Below are positions 1 through 6,352 of a stretch of 10,903 nucleotides of DNA, piece after piece. The DNA is taken from positions 1 through 10,903 of the forward strand of contig JAQUZV010000052.1 in assembly GCA_028691155.1 (NCBI GenBank), given 5' to 3'. The DNA is from Victivallales bacterium. GTDB taxonomy: Bacteria > Verrucomicrobiota > Lentisphaeria > Victivallales > SZUA-371. The position numbers were made by a program, and so were the translations under genes. Position 1 is the stretch's first letter; each line of letters starts with the position of its first letter. Below the pieces are notes generated by a model. The model saw nothing but the letters and a program-made list of their open reading frames with translations, had not been told where the DNA came from and did not search any database.

Positions 1-1051
1 CGCGGATGTTCGATTTGAAGAACGTTGCACTTTCCAGCAGCACGTTGACGGTATTTTCGCTGACGCAGCTGTTCAGGCCGCCCATGACTCCGGCCAGCGC
101 CATCGGTTTTTCGGCGTCGGCGATGACCAGGTGCCGTTCCTGCAGGGTGAGATTCTTGCCGTCGAGGGTGGTCATCTTTTCTCCGGCCCGGGCTCGGCGC
201 ACCACAATGCGGTGTTCCGCCAGCAGATCCAGATCGAAAGCATGCAACGGATGTCCCAGTTCGAAGAGCACGAAATTAGTGATGTCCACGACGTTGTTGA
301 TCGGACGCAGTCCGACACTGAGCAGTCGTTCCTTAAGCCAGTCGGGGCTTTCTCCGATGGTTACGCCGCGGATAATCCGGGCGGTGTAACGGGGACACAG
401 ATCGGGCGCTTCCACCGTGACCAGATGGGCGGCGTCTTCTTTTTTTACCGGTTCCGGTAAATTGACCACCGGCAAATGCGCTTCCTTGTCCAAAAGACAG
501 ACCACATCACGGGCAATGCCCCAGTGCGACAGACAGTCGGGGCGGTTCGGCGTGATTTCCACCTCGTAGACGGTGTCGCCGCAGAAAACTTCCTGCAACG
601 GCTTGCCGGCCGGCAACTGATCGTCCAGCAGCATCAGCCCGGAGTGATCGCCGTCCAACCCGAGTTCACGGCTGCTGCACATCATGCCGAAAGACTCGAT
701 GCCGCGCAGTTTCGATTTTTTGATGGTGAATTTGCTGCCGTCCTCCGGATCGACGAAGGTGGTGCCGATGGCGGCCAGAGGAACGGTTTTTCCCACATCG
801 CAGTTGGGGGCGCCGCAGACGATCTGCAATTCGGATTTGCCGTCGAAAACCCGGCAGATGGACAAATTGTCGGCATTGGGGTGCGGTTTGCGCTCGAGAA
901 TCTTGGCGACGACGATGCCGGCCGGTACGAGTTCGGCGCGTTCAATCGCTTCGACTTCGATTCCCGCCATGGTCATCTTGGCCGCAAGTTCGTCGGGAGA
1001 ACTTTCCGAAACATCGATATATTGCGAAAGCCAATTATAGGATAATAACAT
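1..1051 (-). CDS. pheT: Phenylalanyl-tRNA synthetase beta subunit, N-terminal 350 residues (cut by window edge)
   Basis: This is the beta subunit of the cytoplasmic alpha2beta2 enzyme that charges tRNA-Phe. I translated the frame by hand from ATG 1051 to the left edge and found no stop. The protein opens MLLSYNWLSQYID, the usual PheT start. A tRNA-binding (EMAP/Myf-like) OB fold follows at about residues 40-150, marked by PHPNADNLSICRV (57-69) and IVCGAPN (77-83). The B3/B4 region, site of editing in the family, begins near residue 205 and includes NNVVDITNFVLFELGHPLHAFD. About 450 residues, including B5 and the C-terminal anticodon-binding domain, should lie outside the window. The gene starts 18 nt after the pheS stop, with GGGAG as its ribosome site, so the two are probably co-transcribed and made in equal amounts. 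Only the truncation is odd. Confidence 0.96.
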   Translation of the reverse strand, partial: MLLSYNWLSQYIDVSESSPDELAAKMTMAGIEVEAIERAELVPAGIVVAKILERKPHPNADNLSICRVFDGKSELQIVCGAPNCDVGKTVPLAAIGTTFVDPEDGSKFTIKKSKLRGIESFGMMCSSRELGLDGDHSGLMLLDDQLPAGKPLQEVFCGDTVYEVEITPNRPDCLSHWGIARDVVCLLDKEAHLPVVNLPEPVKKEDAAHLVTVEAPDLCPRYTARIIRGVTIGESPDWLKERLLSVGLRPINNVVDITNFVLFELGHPLHAFDLDLLAEHRIVVRRARAGEKMTTLDGKNLTLQERHLVIADAEKPMALAGVMGGLNSCVSENTVNVLLESATFFKSNIR

Positions 1052-1069
1052 TTTATTCTTGCTCCCGGT

Positions 1070-2095
1070 TTAGAACTGTTGCAGAAAACGGACATCATTT
1101 TCGTAAAGGAAGCGGATGTCATTGATGCGGTAACGCAACATGGCGATTCGTTCAATGCCCATCCCGAAAGCATAGCCGCTGCATTGTTCGGGGTCGTAAC
1201 CGACGTTGGTCAGGACATTGGGGTCAACCATGCCCGCGCCGGCTATTTCCAGCCAGCCGGAATTCTTGCAGACCCGGCAGCCCTTGCCCTGGCACATAAT
1301 GCAGGAGAAATCCACTTCCACGCTCGGTTCGGTGAACGGGAAGAAGTGCGGACGCATCCGGATGCCGACGTCGGGACCGAACATTTCATGCGCGAACTTG
1401 AGCAGCACACACTTGAGGTCGCCCAGGGACACCTGATCGTCGATGTAAAGTCCTTCGATCTGATGGAAATTCATGCTGTGGGTGGCATCGGGGGTGTCGC
1501 GACGGAACGTTCGGCCCGGGGCGACGATGCGGACCGGCGGCGGTTGCGCCGTCATCACCCGGATCTGAACCGGGGAGGTCTGGGTACGCAGCAGCCGGCC
1601 GTCGGCAAAATAAAAGGTATCGCCACGATCGCGGGAGGGATGATCGTCCGGTGTGTTGAGCGCATCGAAATTGTTGAACACCGTTTCAATTTCGGGGCCG
1701 TCGGCAACGATGAAGCCGAGACGACGGAAGATTGCCACGCAGTCATCCATGACCTGCATCAGCGGGTGTTTGCGACCGACACTCCAGCGGCGGCCGGGCA
1801 GGGTCAGGTCGAGTTCAGTTGCCGCGGCTGCCGTTGCTGCCGCATCGATGCGGTCCAGTGCGGCCGCCAGCAACTGTTCCAATTGGTCTTTCGCCTCGTT
1901 GAACGCCATGCCGGTTGCTTTGCGCTGTTCCGGCGGCACGTCTTTCATTTCTTTGCTCAGTGCCGGGATCAACCCTTTGCGCCCGAGCATTTCGATCCGT
2001 ACTTCCTCGATCGCGGCGGAATTATCGGCTTCCTGCAACCGGGTTGCTGCCGTCGCGACTGCGGCGCGCAATTTTTCAATAATCGGATTGGACAT
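1070..2095 (-). CDS. pheS: Phenylalanyl-tRNA synthetase alpha subunit
   Basis: This is the catalytic subunit of PheRS, which activates phenylalanine with ATP and transfers it to tRNA-Phe. It is 341 residues, close to the bacterial norm (about 327-345). The N-terminal third is the helical arm that contacts tRNA. The class II core follows, with RRLGFIVADGPEIE, NNFDALNTPDDHPSRD, RTQTSPVQIR (motif 2 region), HSMNFHQIEGL and the motif 3 stretch GYAFGMGIERIAMLRY. A CxxC-GKG-CxxC cluster (CIMCQGKGCRVC) lies before GWLEIAGAGMV and could bind zinc, as in several bacterial PheS branches. I chose ATG 2095 (MSNPIIEKLR). The in-frame TTG at 2134 would start inside the U-tract of the upstream terminator and encodes non-conserved residues. 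The ribosome site is weak (GCGAGAAAAA). The gene lies 104 nt after rplT, across a strong terminator-like hairpin. Confidence 0.97.
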   Translation of the reverse strand: MSNPIIEKLRAAVATAATRLQEADNSAAIEEVRIEMLGRKGLIPALSKEMKDVPPEQRKATGMAFNEAKDQLEQLLAAALDRIDAAATAAAATELDLTLPGRRWSVGRKHPLMQVMDDCVAIFRRLGFIVADGPEIETVFNNFDALNTPDDHPSRDRGDTFYFADGRLLRTQTSPVQIRVMTAQPPPVRIVAPGRTFRRDTPDATHSMNFHQIEGLYIDDQVSLGDLKCVLLKFAHEMFGPDVGIRMRPHFFPFTEPSVEVDFSCIMCQGKGCRVCKNSGWLEIAGAGMVDPNVLTNVGYDPEQCSGYAFGMGIERIAMLRYRINDIRFLYENDVRFLQQF

Positions 2096-2120
2096 GATTT
2101 TTTCTCGCTTTAAATGAAGT

Positions 2121-2173
2121 GCTGAAAAAAACAAAAACCCGGAAGATTTCGACGCAGGCGAAATCTGCCGGGT
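2121..2173 (-). terminator. Rho-independent terminator or attenuator between rplT and pheS
   Basis: Read on the minus strand, 2173-2137 forms a 15-position stem with a single internal C/T mismatch and a 7-nt loop. The arms are ACCCGGCAGATTTCG and CGAAATCTTCCGGGT. A U-tract (TTTTTGTTTTTTTC, 2136-2123) follows at once. This is textbook intrinsic-terminator geometry. Only about 27 nt separate the U-tract from the pheS ATG, too little for a separate promoter, so pheST must be reached by readthrough or from a promoter upstream of the hairpin. E. coli pheST is controlled by attenuation at the same place, but I see no Phe-rich leader peptide here. Confidence 0.88.
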
Positions 2174-2209
2174 AAAAAGTGTGAAATAAACAGGGAAATT
2201 TATTTCGCC
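2157..2209 (-). promoter_or_regulatory. Possible antiterminator pairing overlapping the rplT stop codon
   Basis: The last rplT codons contain GGCGAAAT (2209-2202), a perfect complement of ATTTCGCC (2164-2157) in the 5' arm and loop of the downstream terminator. The 8-bp pairing would exclude the terminator stem. A second weak option, GAAATAAA with TTTATTTC around an 8-nt loop, also overlaps the stop codon. A ribosome finishing rplT would cover the upstream strand and leave the terminator free to form. The complementarity is seen directly; a regulatory role is inference. Confidence 0.35.
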
Positions 2210-2556
2210 AGCTGCTCGTTAGCCTTATCGATAAGGGCCTTAAAAGCAGCCGGTTCGCGCACAGCCAGATCAGCAAGAACTTTGCGATTCAGCTCGACCC
2301 CGGCCTTTTTAAGGCCGTCGATAAATCGGCTGTAGTTCATGCCGTTCTGACGGCAGGCGGCATTGATACGCACCGTCCACAGACGGCGGTACTGACGTTT
2401 TTTCTGTTTGCGGCCGTTATAAGCATGAACCAACGCTTTGTCCACGGCATCATAAGCGGTACGAATCCGCTTGCTGGTGGCACCGTAGAAACCTTTGGCC
2501 TGCTCAAGGACACGCTTTCTGCGTTTACGGGAAGAAGGGGCGCATGTTACTCGCAT
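2200..2556 (-). CDS. rplT: 50S ribosomal protein L20
   Basis: L20 is an early-binding 23S rRNA protein needed for 50S assembly, and in several bacteria it represses its own operon. The 118-residue product matches the family length. It has the very basic N-terminal extension (SSRKRRKRVLEQAKGFYG) and the conserved globular domain, including RQYRRLWTVRINAACRQNG, YSRFIDGLKKAGVELNRK and VLADLAVREP. The N-terminus reads MRVTCAP instead of the common MARVKRG, a small local difference. ATG 2556 is preceded by AGGAG ten bases upstream. The gene sits between rpmI (38-nt gap) and pheS, the usual infC-rpmI-rplT order. Its 3' end overlaps a possible antiterminator sequence. Confidence 0.98.
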   Translation of the reverse strand: MRVTCAPSSRKRRKRVLEQAKGFYGATSKRIRTAYDAVDKALVHAYNGRKQKKRQYRRLWTVRINAACRQNGMNYSRFIDGLKKAGVELNRKVLADLAVREPAAFKALIDKANEQLAK

Positions 2557-2594
2557 TTTAAGTAATCTCCTGAGTTAAAATTTAAAGTTGCGGC

Positions 2595-2786
2595 TCAAAG
2601 CCCGTAAGGAAGGGCGGCCTTGATGCGTTTCAACTCAGTTCCCTTGACTTCTCCGTCCTGTCCGAGACGACGGCGGCGTTTGGCCGATTTCCCCGTCATC
2701 AAGTGGCGGGCGCCGGCCTTATAGTGGCGATACTTGCCGGTACCGGTTTTCTTCAACCGTTTTGCGGCACATTTTCTGGTCTTCAA
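2595..2786 (-). CDS. rpmI: 50S ribosomal protein L35, non-canonical start
   Basis: L35 is a small basic 50S protein encoded between IF3 and L20. The product has the family sequence (KTRKCAAKRLKKTGTGKY, then AGARHLMTGKSAKRRRRLG) and is 63 residues from the TTG at 2786, against about 65 for typical members. No ATG is available. The codons before the TTG read ACG AGG CCC AAG, so the usual MPKMKTRK start appears as xPKLKTRK with AGG where Met is expected. A perfect AAAGGAGG (2813-2806) lies 7 nt from the ACG (2798-2796), 10 nt from the AGG and 19 nt from the TTG. The ribosome site therefore fits the ACG better, which would extend the gene to 2798 and give 67 residues. A one-base change or sequencing error (ATG to AGG) is another explanation. 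Identity is certain; the start is not. Confidence 0.93.
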   Translation of the reverse strand: MKTRKCAAKRLKKTGTGKYRHYKAGARHLMTGKSAKRRRRLGQDGEVKGTELKRIKAALPYGL

Positions 2787-2805
2787 CTTGGGCCTCGTTA
2801 GTTAG

Positions 2806-2813
2806 CCTCCTTT
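2806..2813 (-). promoter_or_regulatory. Strong ribosome binding site of rpmI
   Basis: AAAGGAGG on the minus strand is a near-perfect Shine-Dalgarno sequence. The nearest in-frame candidates are ACG at 2798 (7-nt spacer), AGG at 2795 (10 nt) and TTG at 2786 (19 nt). The only ATG nearby (2819) is out of use, because it reads five codons and then stops. Confidence 0.7.
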
Positions 2814-2849
2814 ACACATCACTTACTGGTTTGGGTTAACGTTACGCCT

Positions 2850-2874
2850 GAGCCGGCCGATGCCAGCCGGTCTC
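2850..2874 (-). promoter_or_regulatory. Hairpin in the infC-rpmI spacer, possible L20 operator
   Basis: On the minus strand GAGACCGGC and GCCGGCTC can pair as an 8-bp GC-rich stem with one bulged A and an 8-nt loop, starting at the infC stop codon. No U-tract follows, so it is not a normal terminator. In E. coli the RNA between infC and rpmI is part of the L20 repression site, so a mimic of the L20 rRNA site is conceivable here. The stem is seen; the role is inference. Confidence 0.35.
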
Positions 2875-3400
2875 AGTGTTTGGCTCCTTTGCCCGGACTC
2901 AACGTTGCCATGATGTTGCGTCCGATCAATTTCGGCCTGTCGTCGACAATGCCGAAATCGCCGATGTCCCCGAGCACTTTCTCCATCAGTTCAAAACCGA
3001 TCTCCTTGTGAGCCATTTCCCGGCCACGGAACATCAAAGTGGCTTTTAATTTATACCCTTTTTCCAGAAATTCAAGAGCATGTTTGATTTTAAACTCATA
3101 ATCATGGGCGTCAATATTCACCCGGAACTTGACTTCCTTGACTTTCTGGGTAGCATTGTTTTTCTTTTGAGCCCGAAGATTTTTCTTCTGCTCGTACTGG
3201 AGTTTGCCGAAATCCATGATCCGGCAAACGGGCGGTTCCGCTTTCTCTGCGACCAAAACCAGATCCAAACCGGCTTCCGCCGCCTGTTTGCGCGCTTCTA
3301 CGTATTTCAATACTCCTAATTGCGATCCATCCGCACCGACAACCCGGACTTCCGTGGCGTCATTGAATGTGCGATCATTGGGTTTAAGCAGCTTAGCGAT
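2873..3400 (-). CDS. infC: Translation initiation factor IF-3, ATC start
   Basis: IF3 binds the 30S subunit, keeps subunits apart and rejects wrong start codons. Both domains are present. The N domain includes EVRVVGADGSQLGVL and the linker motif AEPPVCRIMDFGKLQYEQKK. The C domain includes VKEVKFRVNIDAHDYEFK, LKATLMFRGREMAHKEIG and IMATLSPGK. From ATC 3400 the product has 175 residues, close to the usual 170-180. I preferred this start because GGAGGG (3413-3408) lies 7 nt before it. The in-frame TTG at 3415 overlaps that ribosome site and has no good one of its own. Rare ATT/ATC/ATA starts are a known feature of infC and let IF3 repress its own translation. The gene heads infC-rpmI-rplT behind its own likely promoter, 95 nt after thrS. 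Confidence 0.96.
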   Translation of the reverse strand: MAKLLKPNDRTFNDATEVRVVGADGSQLGVLKYVEARKQAAEAGLDLVLVAEKAEPPVCRIMDFGKLQYEQKKNLRAQKKNNATQKVKEVKFRVNIDAHDYEFKIKHALEFLEKGYKLKATLMFRGREMAHKEIGFELMEKVLGDIGDFGIVDDRPKLIGRNIMATLSPGKGAKH

Positions 3401-3413
3401 AACCAGACCCTCC
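3398..3413 (-). promoter_or_regulatory. infC ribosome binding site and ATC start codon
   Basis: GGAGGG (3413-3408), a 7-nt spacer (TCTGGTT) and ATC (3400-3398) make a well-spaced initiation site on a codon that IF3 discriminates against. This is the expected arrangement for IF3 autoregulation, known from the ATT start of E. coli infC. Confidence 0.75.
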
Positions 3414-3471
3414 AATAATGTTCTTAATATCCCTTACGGTGTTATTACTTCAAATCCTATAGCACGATGTA

Positions 3472-3499
3472 ATTATACCATTTCTTCGTATGAAATCAA
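3472..3499 (-). promoter_or_regulatory. Sigma-70-type promoter for infC-rpmI-rplT
   Basis: On the minus strand TTGATT (3499-3494) and TATAAT (3477-3472) are separated by 16 nt. The -10 is a perfect consensus with an extended TG motif (TGGTATAAT). The -35 box overlaps the thrS stop codon (3498-3496). Transcription would start near 3465, giving a leader of about 65 nt before the infC ATC. An internal infC promoter near the end of thrS is also known in E. coli. Confidence 0.75.
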
Positions 3500-5223
3500 A
3501 TCTTTTTGTCCACGTCGTCCCTGATTTTTGCAATAATGTCGACAATCGTCATTTCGCCCAACTGATCTTCCCGGCGGGAACGAACCGAACAGGTGCCGTT
3601 GCTCATTTCCTTGTCGCCGACCACCAGCATATATTGCAGCCGCTCCTTGCGGGCGTCCTTGATCTTGCCGCCGATGCTGCCGGGGCGGGCGTCGACTTCC
3701 ACGCGCAGTCCGGCCTGACGCATTTCCCGGCAGACCCGGGTGGCAAAATCGAGCTGCTTTTCCGAGATCGGCAGAATCCGCGCCTGCTCCGGCGCCAGCC
3801 AGACCGGGAAGGCCCCGGCGTACTGTTCCACCAGAATGCCGAAGAAGCGTTCCAGCGACCCGAACAGCGCCCGGTGCACCATGAACGGCTGATGGCGCTG
3901 GCCGTCTTCGCCGATGTAGGTCATGTCGAAACGTTCCGGCAAATTGAAATCGAACTGAATGGTGGTGGTCTGCCATTCGCGGCCGATCGCGTCTTTGACC
4001 TTCAGGTCGATTTTGGGACCGTAGAAAGCGCCGCCGCCTTCATCGACTTCACAGTCGAGTCCAGCCTTGTGGACGGCGCGTTCCAGCGCCTGCAGGGCCT
4101 TGGCCCAGCGCTCCGGCTTGCCGACCGCCTTGGCCGGTTTGGTAGCCAGATACGGTTTGATTTCGGTGAACCCGAACGCATGCCAGATACTCAGGCTGAA
4201 CCGGAGGACTTCGGCGATTTCGTCTTCAATCTGTTCCGGGGTGCAGATGATATGGGCGTCGTCCTGGGTGAAGCCGCGGACGCGGAGCAGACCATGCAGG
4301 ACGCCGCTCTTTTCATAGCGGTAGACGGTGCCGAGTTCAGCCCAGCGCAGCGGCAGTTCGCGATAGGAGCGCAGACGCGATTTGTAAATTTCGATGTGGA
4401 AGGGACAATTCATCGGTTTGACGTAATAGTCGAAATTGTCGATTTTCATCGAGGAGTACATGGCGTCTCTGTAGAATTCCAAATGTCCGCTGGTCTCCCA
4501 CAGCGTGCTGCGACCGATGTGCGGCGTGTACAGCAACTGGTAACCGTTCCGGTAGTGTTCATCTTTCCAGAACGATTCGAACGTGTTGCGGATGAACGCG
4601 CCTTTCGGATGCCACAATACCAGTCCGGGACCGACGTTGTCGGAAAAGCTGAACAGATCCAATTCGGTGCCGAGTTTACGATGGTCACGGCGTTTGGCTT
4701 CCTCGATGCGTTGCAGATGCGCGTGAAGTTCGGCCTTGTCGGCGAAAGCCGTGCCGTAAATCCGTTGCAGCATCGGGTTGTCTTCCTTGCCGCGGAAGTA
4801 GGACCCGGCGATGGACAGCAGTTTGACCGCGCCGATCTGGCCGGTATGTTCCACGTGGGGACCGCGGCACAGGTCGGTGAAGTCGCCGCAGGTATAGAAG
4901 GTGATATCGGCCCCTTCCGGGATATCGGCCAGCCGTTCCAGTTTGAAGTTCTGCTGCCGGTCGCGCAGGAACTGTTCCGCTTCGGCGCGGGACATGGTAC
5001 GGACGGTGAACGGCAATTTGCGGTTGATAAGCTGCCGCATGGTATTTTCAATGGTTTCCAGGTCTTCGGGAGTGAGACGGTGGCTCATGTCGAAATCGTA
5101 ATAAAAACCATCTTCGGTAGCCGGTCCGATATCGAACTTGGCTTCCGGGAACAACTCCTGAACCGCCGCCGCCATGACATGGGCGGCACTGTGGCGAATG
5201 GTTTCCAGTGAAAACTTACTCAT
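3496..5223 (-). CDS. thrS: Threonyl-tRNA synthetase lacking the N-terminal TGS domain
   Basis: This class II synthetase charges tRNA-Thr and hydrolyses mischarged Ser-tRNA-Thr. It has 575 residues against about 640 in E. coli, because the TGS domain is absent and the protein opens directly in the editing domain. Editing residues are H11 and H15 (HSAAH) and C119 and H123 (CRGPH). The catalytic domain has the expected zinc ligands C273 (MNCPFH), H324 (DDAH) and H450 (MVHRALFGS). Motif 2 is RWAELGTVYRYE and motif 3 is GSLERFFGILVEQYAG. The anticodon-binding domain starts near residue 480 (ARILPISEKQ) and includes NGTCSVRSRR. ATG 5223 has AGGAG seven bases upstream. No TGS-coding sequence fits in the 48 nt before it, where rnhB ends. 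TGS-less ThrRS is a known minor form. Editing and charging should be intact. Confidence 0.97.
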   Translation of the reverse strand: MSKFSLETIRHSAAHVMAAAVQELFPEAKFDIGPATEDGFYYDFDMSHRLTPEDLETIENTMRQLINRKLPFTVRTMSRAEAEQFLRDRQQNFKLERLADIPEGADITFYTCGDFTDLCRGPHVEHTGQIGAVKLLSIAGSYFRGKEDNPMLQRIYGTAFADKAELHAHLQRIEEAKRRDHRKLGTELDLFSFSDNVGPGLVLWHPKGAFIRNTFESFWKDEHYRNGYQLLYTPHIGRSTLWETSGHLEFYRDAMYSSMKIDNFDYYVKPMNCPFHIEIYKSRLRSYRELPLRWAELGTVYRYEKSGVLHGLLRVRGFTQDDAHIICTPEQIEDEIAEVLRFSLSIWHAFGFTEIKPYLATKPAKAVGKPERWAKALQALERAVHKAGLDCEVDEGGGAFYGPKIDLKVKDAIGREWQTTTIQFDFNLPERFDMTYIGEDGQRHQPFMVHRALFGSLERFFGILVEQYAGAFPVWLAPEQARILPISEKQLDFATRVCREMRQAGLRVEVDARPGSIGGKIKDARKERLQYMLVVGDKEMSNGTCSVRSRREDQLGEMTIVDIIAKIRDDVDKKI

Positions 5224-5254
5224 TTTGGACTCCTAATTTATTTTAACCACTGCC

Positions 5255-5271
5255 GCATCGCCGAACGATGC
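5255..5271 (-). repeat. Short hairpin directly after the rnhB stop
   Basis: On the minus strand GCATCG, loop TTCGG and CGATGC form a perfect 6-bp stem beginning at the base after the rnhB TGA. No run of T follows (GGCAGTGGTTAAAATAAATT), so it is not a standard terminator. It may protect or process the 3' end, or slow the polymerase before thrS. It marks the join between the two conserved gene clusters. Confidence 0.4.
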
Positions 5272-5925
5272 TCAGAATAACTCCAGTTGTTGCGGCGGTG
5301 GCGTAATTGCGTCGCGTACCGGGGCAAACGACCGCCGATGCAGCGGGCAGACCCCCAGTCTGGCCAGCGCGGCCAGATGTTCTTTCGTCCCGTACCCCTT
5401 ATGGTGCTCGAATCCGTAACCGGGATATTTCAGCGCCAGTTTTTCCATCAGCCGGTCACGGTGAACCTTGGCCAGGATACTGGCGGCCGCAATACTGGCA
5501 GACTTGCGGTCGCCCTTTATCAACGCCTGGGTCGGCATGGCAAATCCCGCTACCGGCCAGCCGTCGATCAACAGAAAATCGATCGGGCCCAACTGCTGTA
5601 CGGCCAACCGCATGGCCAGCCGGGCAGCTTCCAGAATATTGATGCGGTCGATTTCCGCCGCCTCGACCGTGGCAATGCCGTATTTCACCCCGGGGACCGC
5701 CCGGATCATGGCGTCCAGCCGGTCGCGTTTTCCGGCACTCAACAATTTGGAATCGTTGACGGCCGGAACGACGGCCGCGGGCGGAAACGCCACGGCGGCG
5801 GCGACCACCGGTCCGGCCAGGGGACCCCGGCCGACTTCATCCACTCCGGCGACAACAGAAAACCCCTCTGCCCTTTTTTGACGTTCAAGGGAGAGGAGTT
5901 CATCGTTTCCGGACAGAAAATCCAT
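5272..5925 (-). CDS. rnhB: Ribonuclease HII with a clamp-binding-like C-terminus
   Basis: RNase HII cuts the RNA strand of RNA-DNA hybrids and 5' of single ribonucleotides in DNA, starting ribonucleotide excision repair. The 217-residue product has the complete acidic active site: D29 and E30 (GVDEVGRGPLAGP), D121 (LLIDGWP) and D139 (IKGDRKSASIAAASILAKVHRD). These correspond to D16, E17, D108 and D126 of the E. coli enzyme at a constant offset of 13. GYGFEHHKGYGTKEH is the usual C-terminal motif. The protein ends PPPQQLELF, and the last five residues resemble the bacterial sliding-clamp pentapeptide QL(S/D)LF. ATG 5925 lies 8 nt after the rplS stop with little Shine-Dalgarno match, suggesting translation coupled to rplS. 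The rplS-rnhB order is common in bacteria. Confidence 0.97.
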   Translation of the reverse strand: MDFLSGNDELLSLERQKRAEGFSVVAGVDEVGRGPLAGPVVAAAVAFPPAAVVPAVNDSKLLSAGKRDRLDAMIRAVPGVKYGIATVEAAEIDRINILEAARLAMRLAVQQLGPIDFLLIDGWPVAGFAMPTQALIKGDRKSASIAAASILAKVHRDRLMEKLALKYPGYGFEHHKGYGTKEHLAALARLGVCPLHRRSFAPVRDAITPPPQQLELF

Positions 5926-5933
5926 ACCGGAGA

Positions 5934-6290
5934 TCAGGATGCAGACACAACCCTGCGTTCTTTGACCTTGCTGGCCTTGCCGATCTTGTCGCGCAGGTAG
6001 TAAAGCTTGGAACGTCTTACCTTGCCGTAGCGGATCACTTCGATCCGATCGATTCGCGGGGAATTGATCGGGAACACACGTTCGACTCCTTCACCGAAAG
6101 AAACCCGGCGGACCGTGAAAGTTTCCTGAATGCCGCCGCCTTTGCGGGCAATGACGACGCCGCTGAACATCTGAATACGTTCATTGGTGCCATCGATGAT
6201 TTTGGTGTAGACTTTGACGGTGTCGCCGATGCCGAACGACGGAACATCCTGCTTGCACTGTTCCCGATTGATTTTATCCATAATATTCAT
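5934..6290 (-). CDS. rplS: 50S ribosomal protein L19
   Basis: L19 lies at the 30S-50S interface of the ribosome. The 118-residue product matches the family (about 115). It carries FGIGDTVKVYTKIIDGTNERIQ, FSGVVIARKGGGIQETFTVRR, SFGEGVERVFPINSPRIDRI and the basic C-terminal YYLRDKIGKASKVKERR. ATG 6290 is preceded by CGGAGG with a 6-nt spacer. A second ATG lies three codons in (6281) and cannot be excluded. The gene sits 62 AT-rich bases after trmD with no clear terminator, and is followed within 8 nt by rnhB, so it belongs to the rpsP operon. Confidence 0.98.
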   Translation of the reverse strand: MNIMDKINREQCKQDVPSFGIGDTVKVYTKIIDGTNERIQMFSGVVIARKGGGIQETFTVRRVSFGEGVERVFPINSPRIDRIEVIRYGKVRRSKLYYLRDKIGKASKVKERRVVSAS

Positions 6291-6352
6291 GATATGCCTC
6301 CGAATTTTTTTCCCTGTAAAAATTTTAAATCCATCACTTGAATCGTCCGACT

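Noticed and set aside
1079..2113. A 344-codon plus-strand open frame opposite pheS
   Set aside because: It lies wholly opposite pheS, has no family signature and no ribosome site worth noting.
2096..2134. TTG at 2134 as an extended pheS start
   Set aside because: The added residues (FFSALHLKREKI) come from the terminator U-tract and spacer and are not conserved. ATG 2095 gives the normal PheS N-terminus.
2137..2200. A phenylalanine-rich leader peptide like E. coli pheM/pheL before pheS
   Set aside because: No start codon with Phe codons and a stop fits between the rplT stop and the terminator.
3490..5211. A 573-codon plus-strand open frame opposite thrS
   Set aside because: The minus frame is an unmistakable ThrRS. 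The plus frame has no recognisable domain and only mirrors it.
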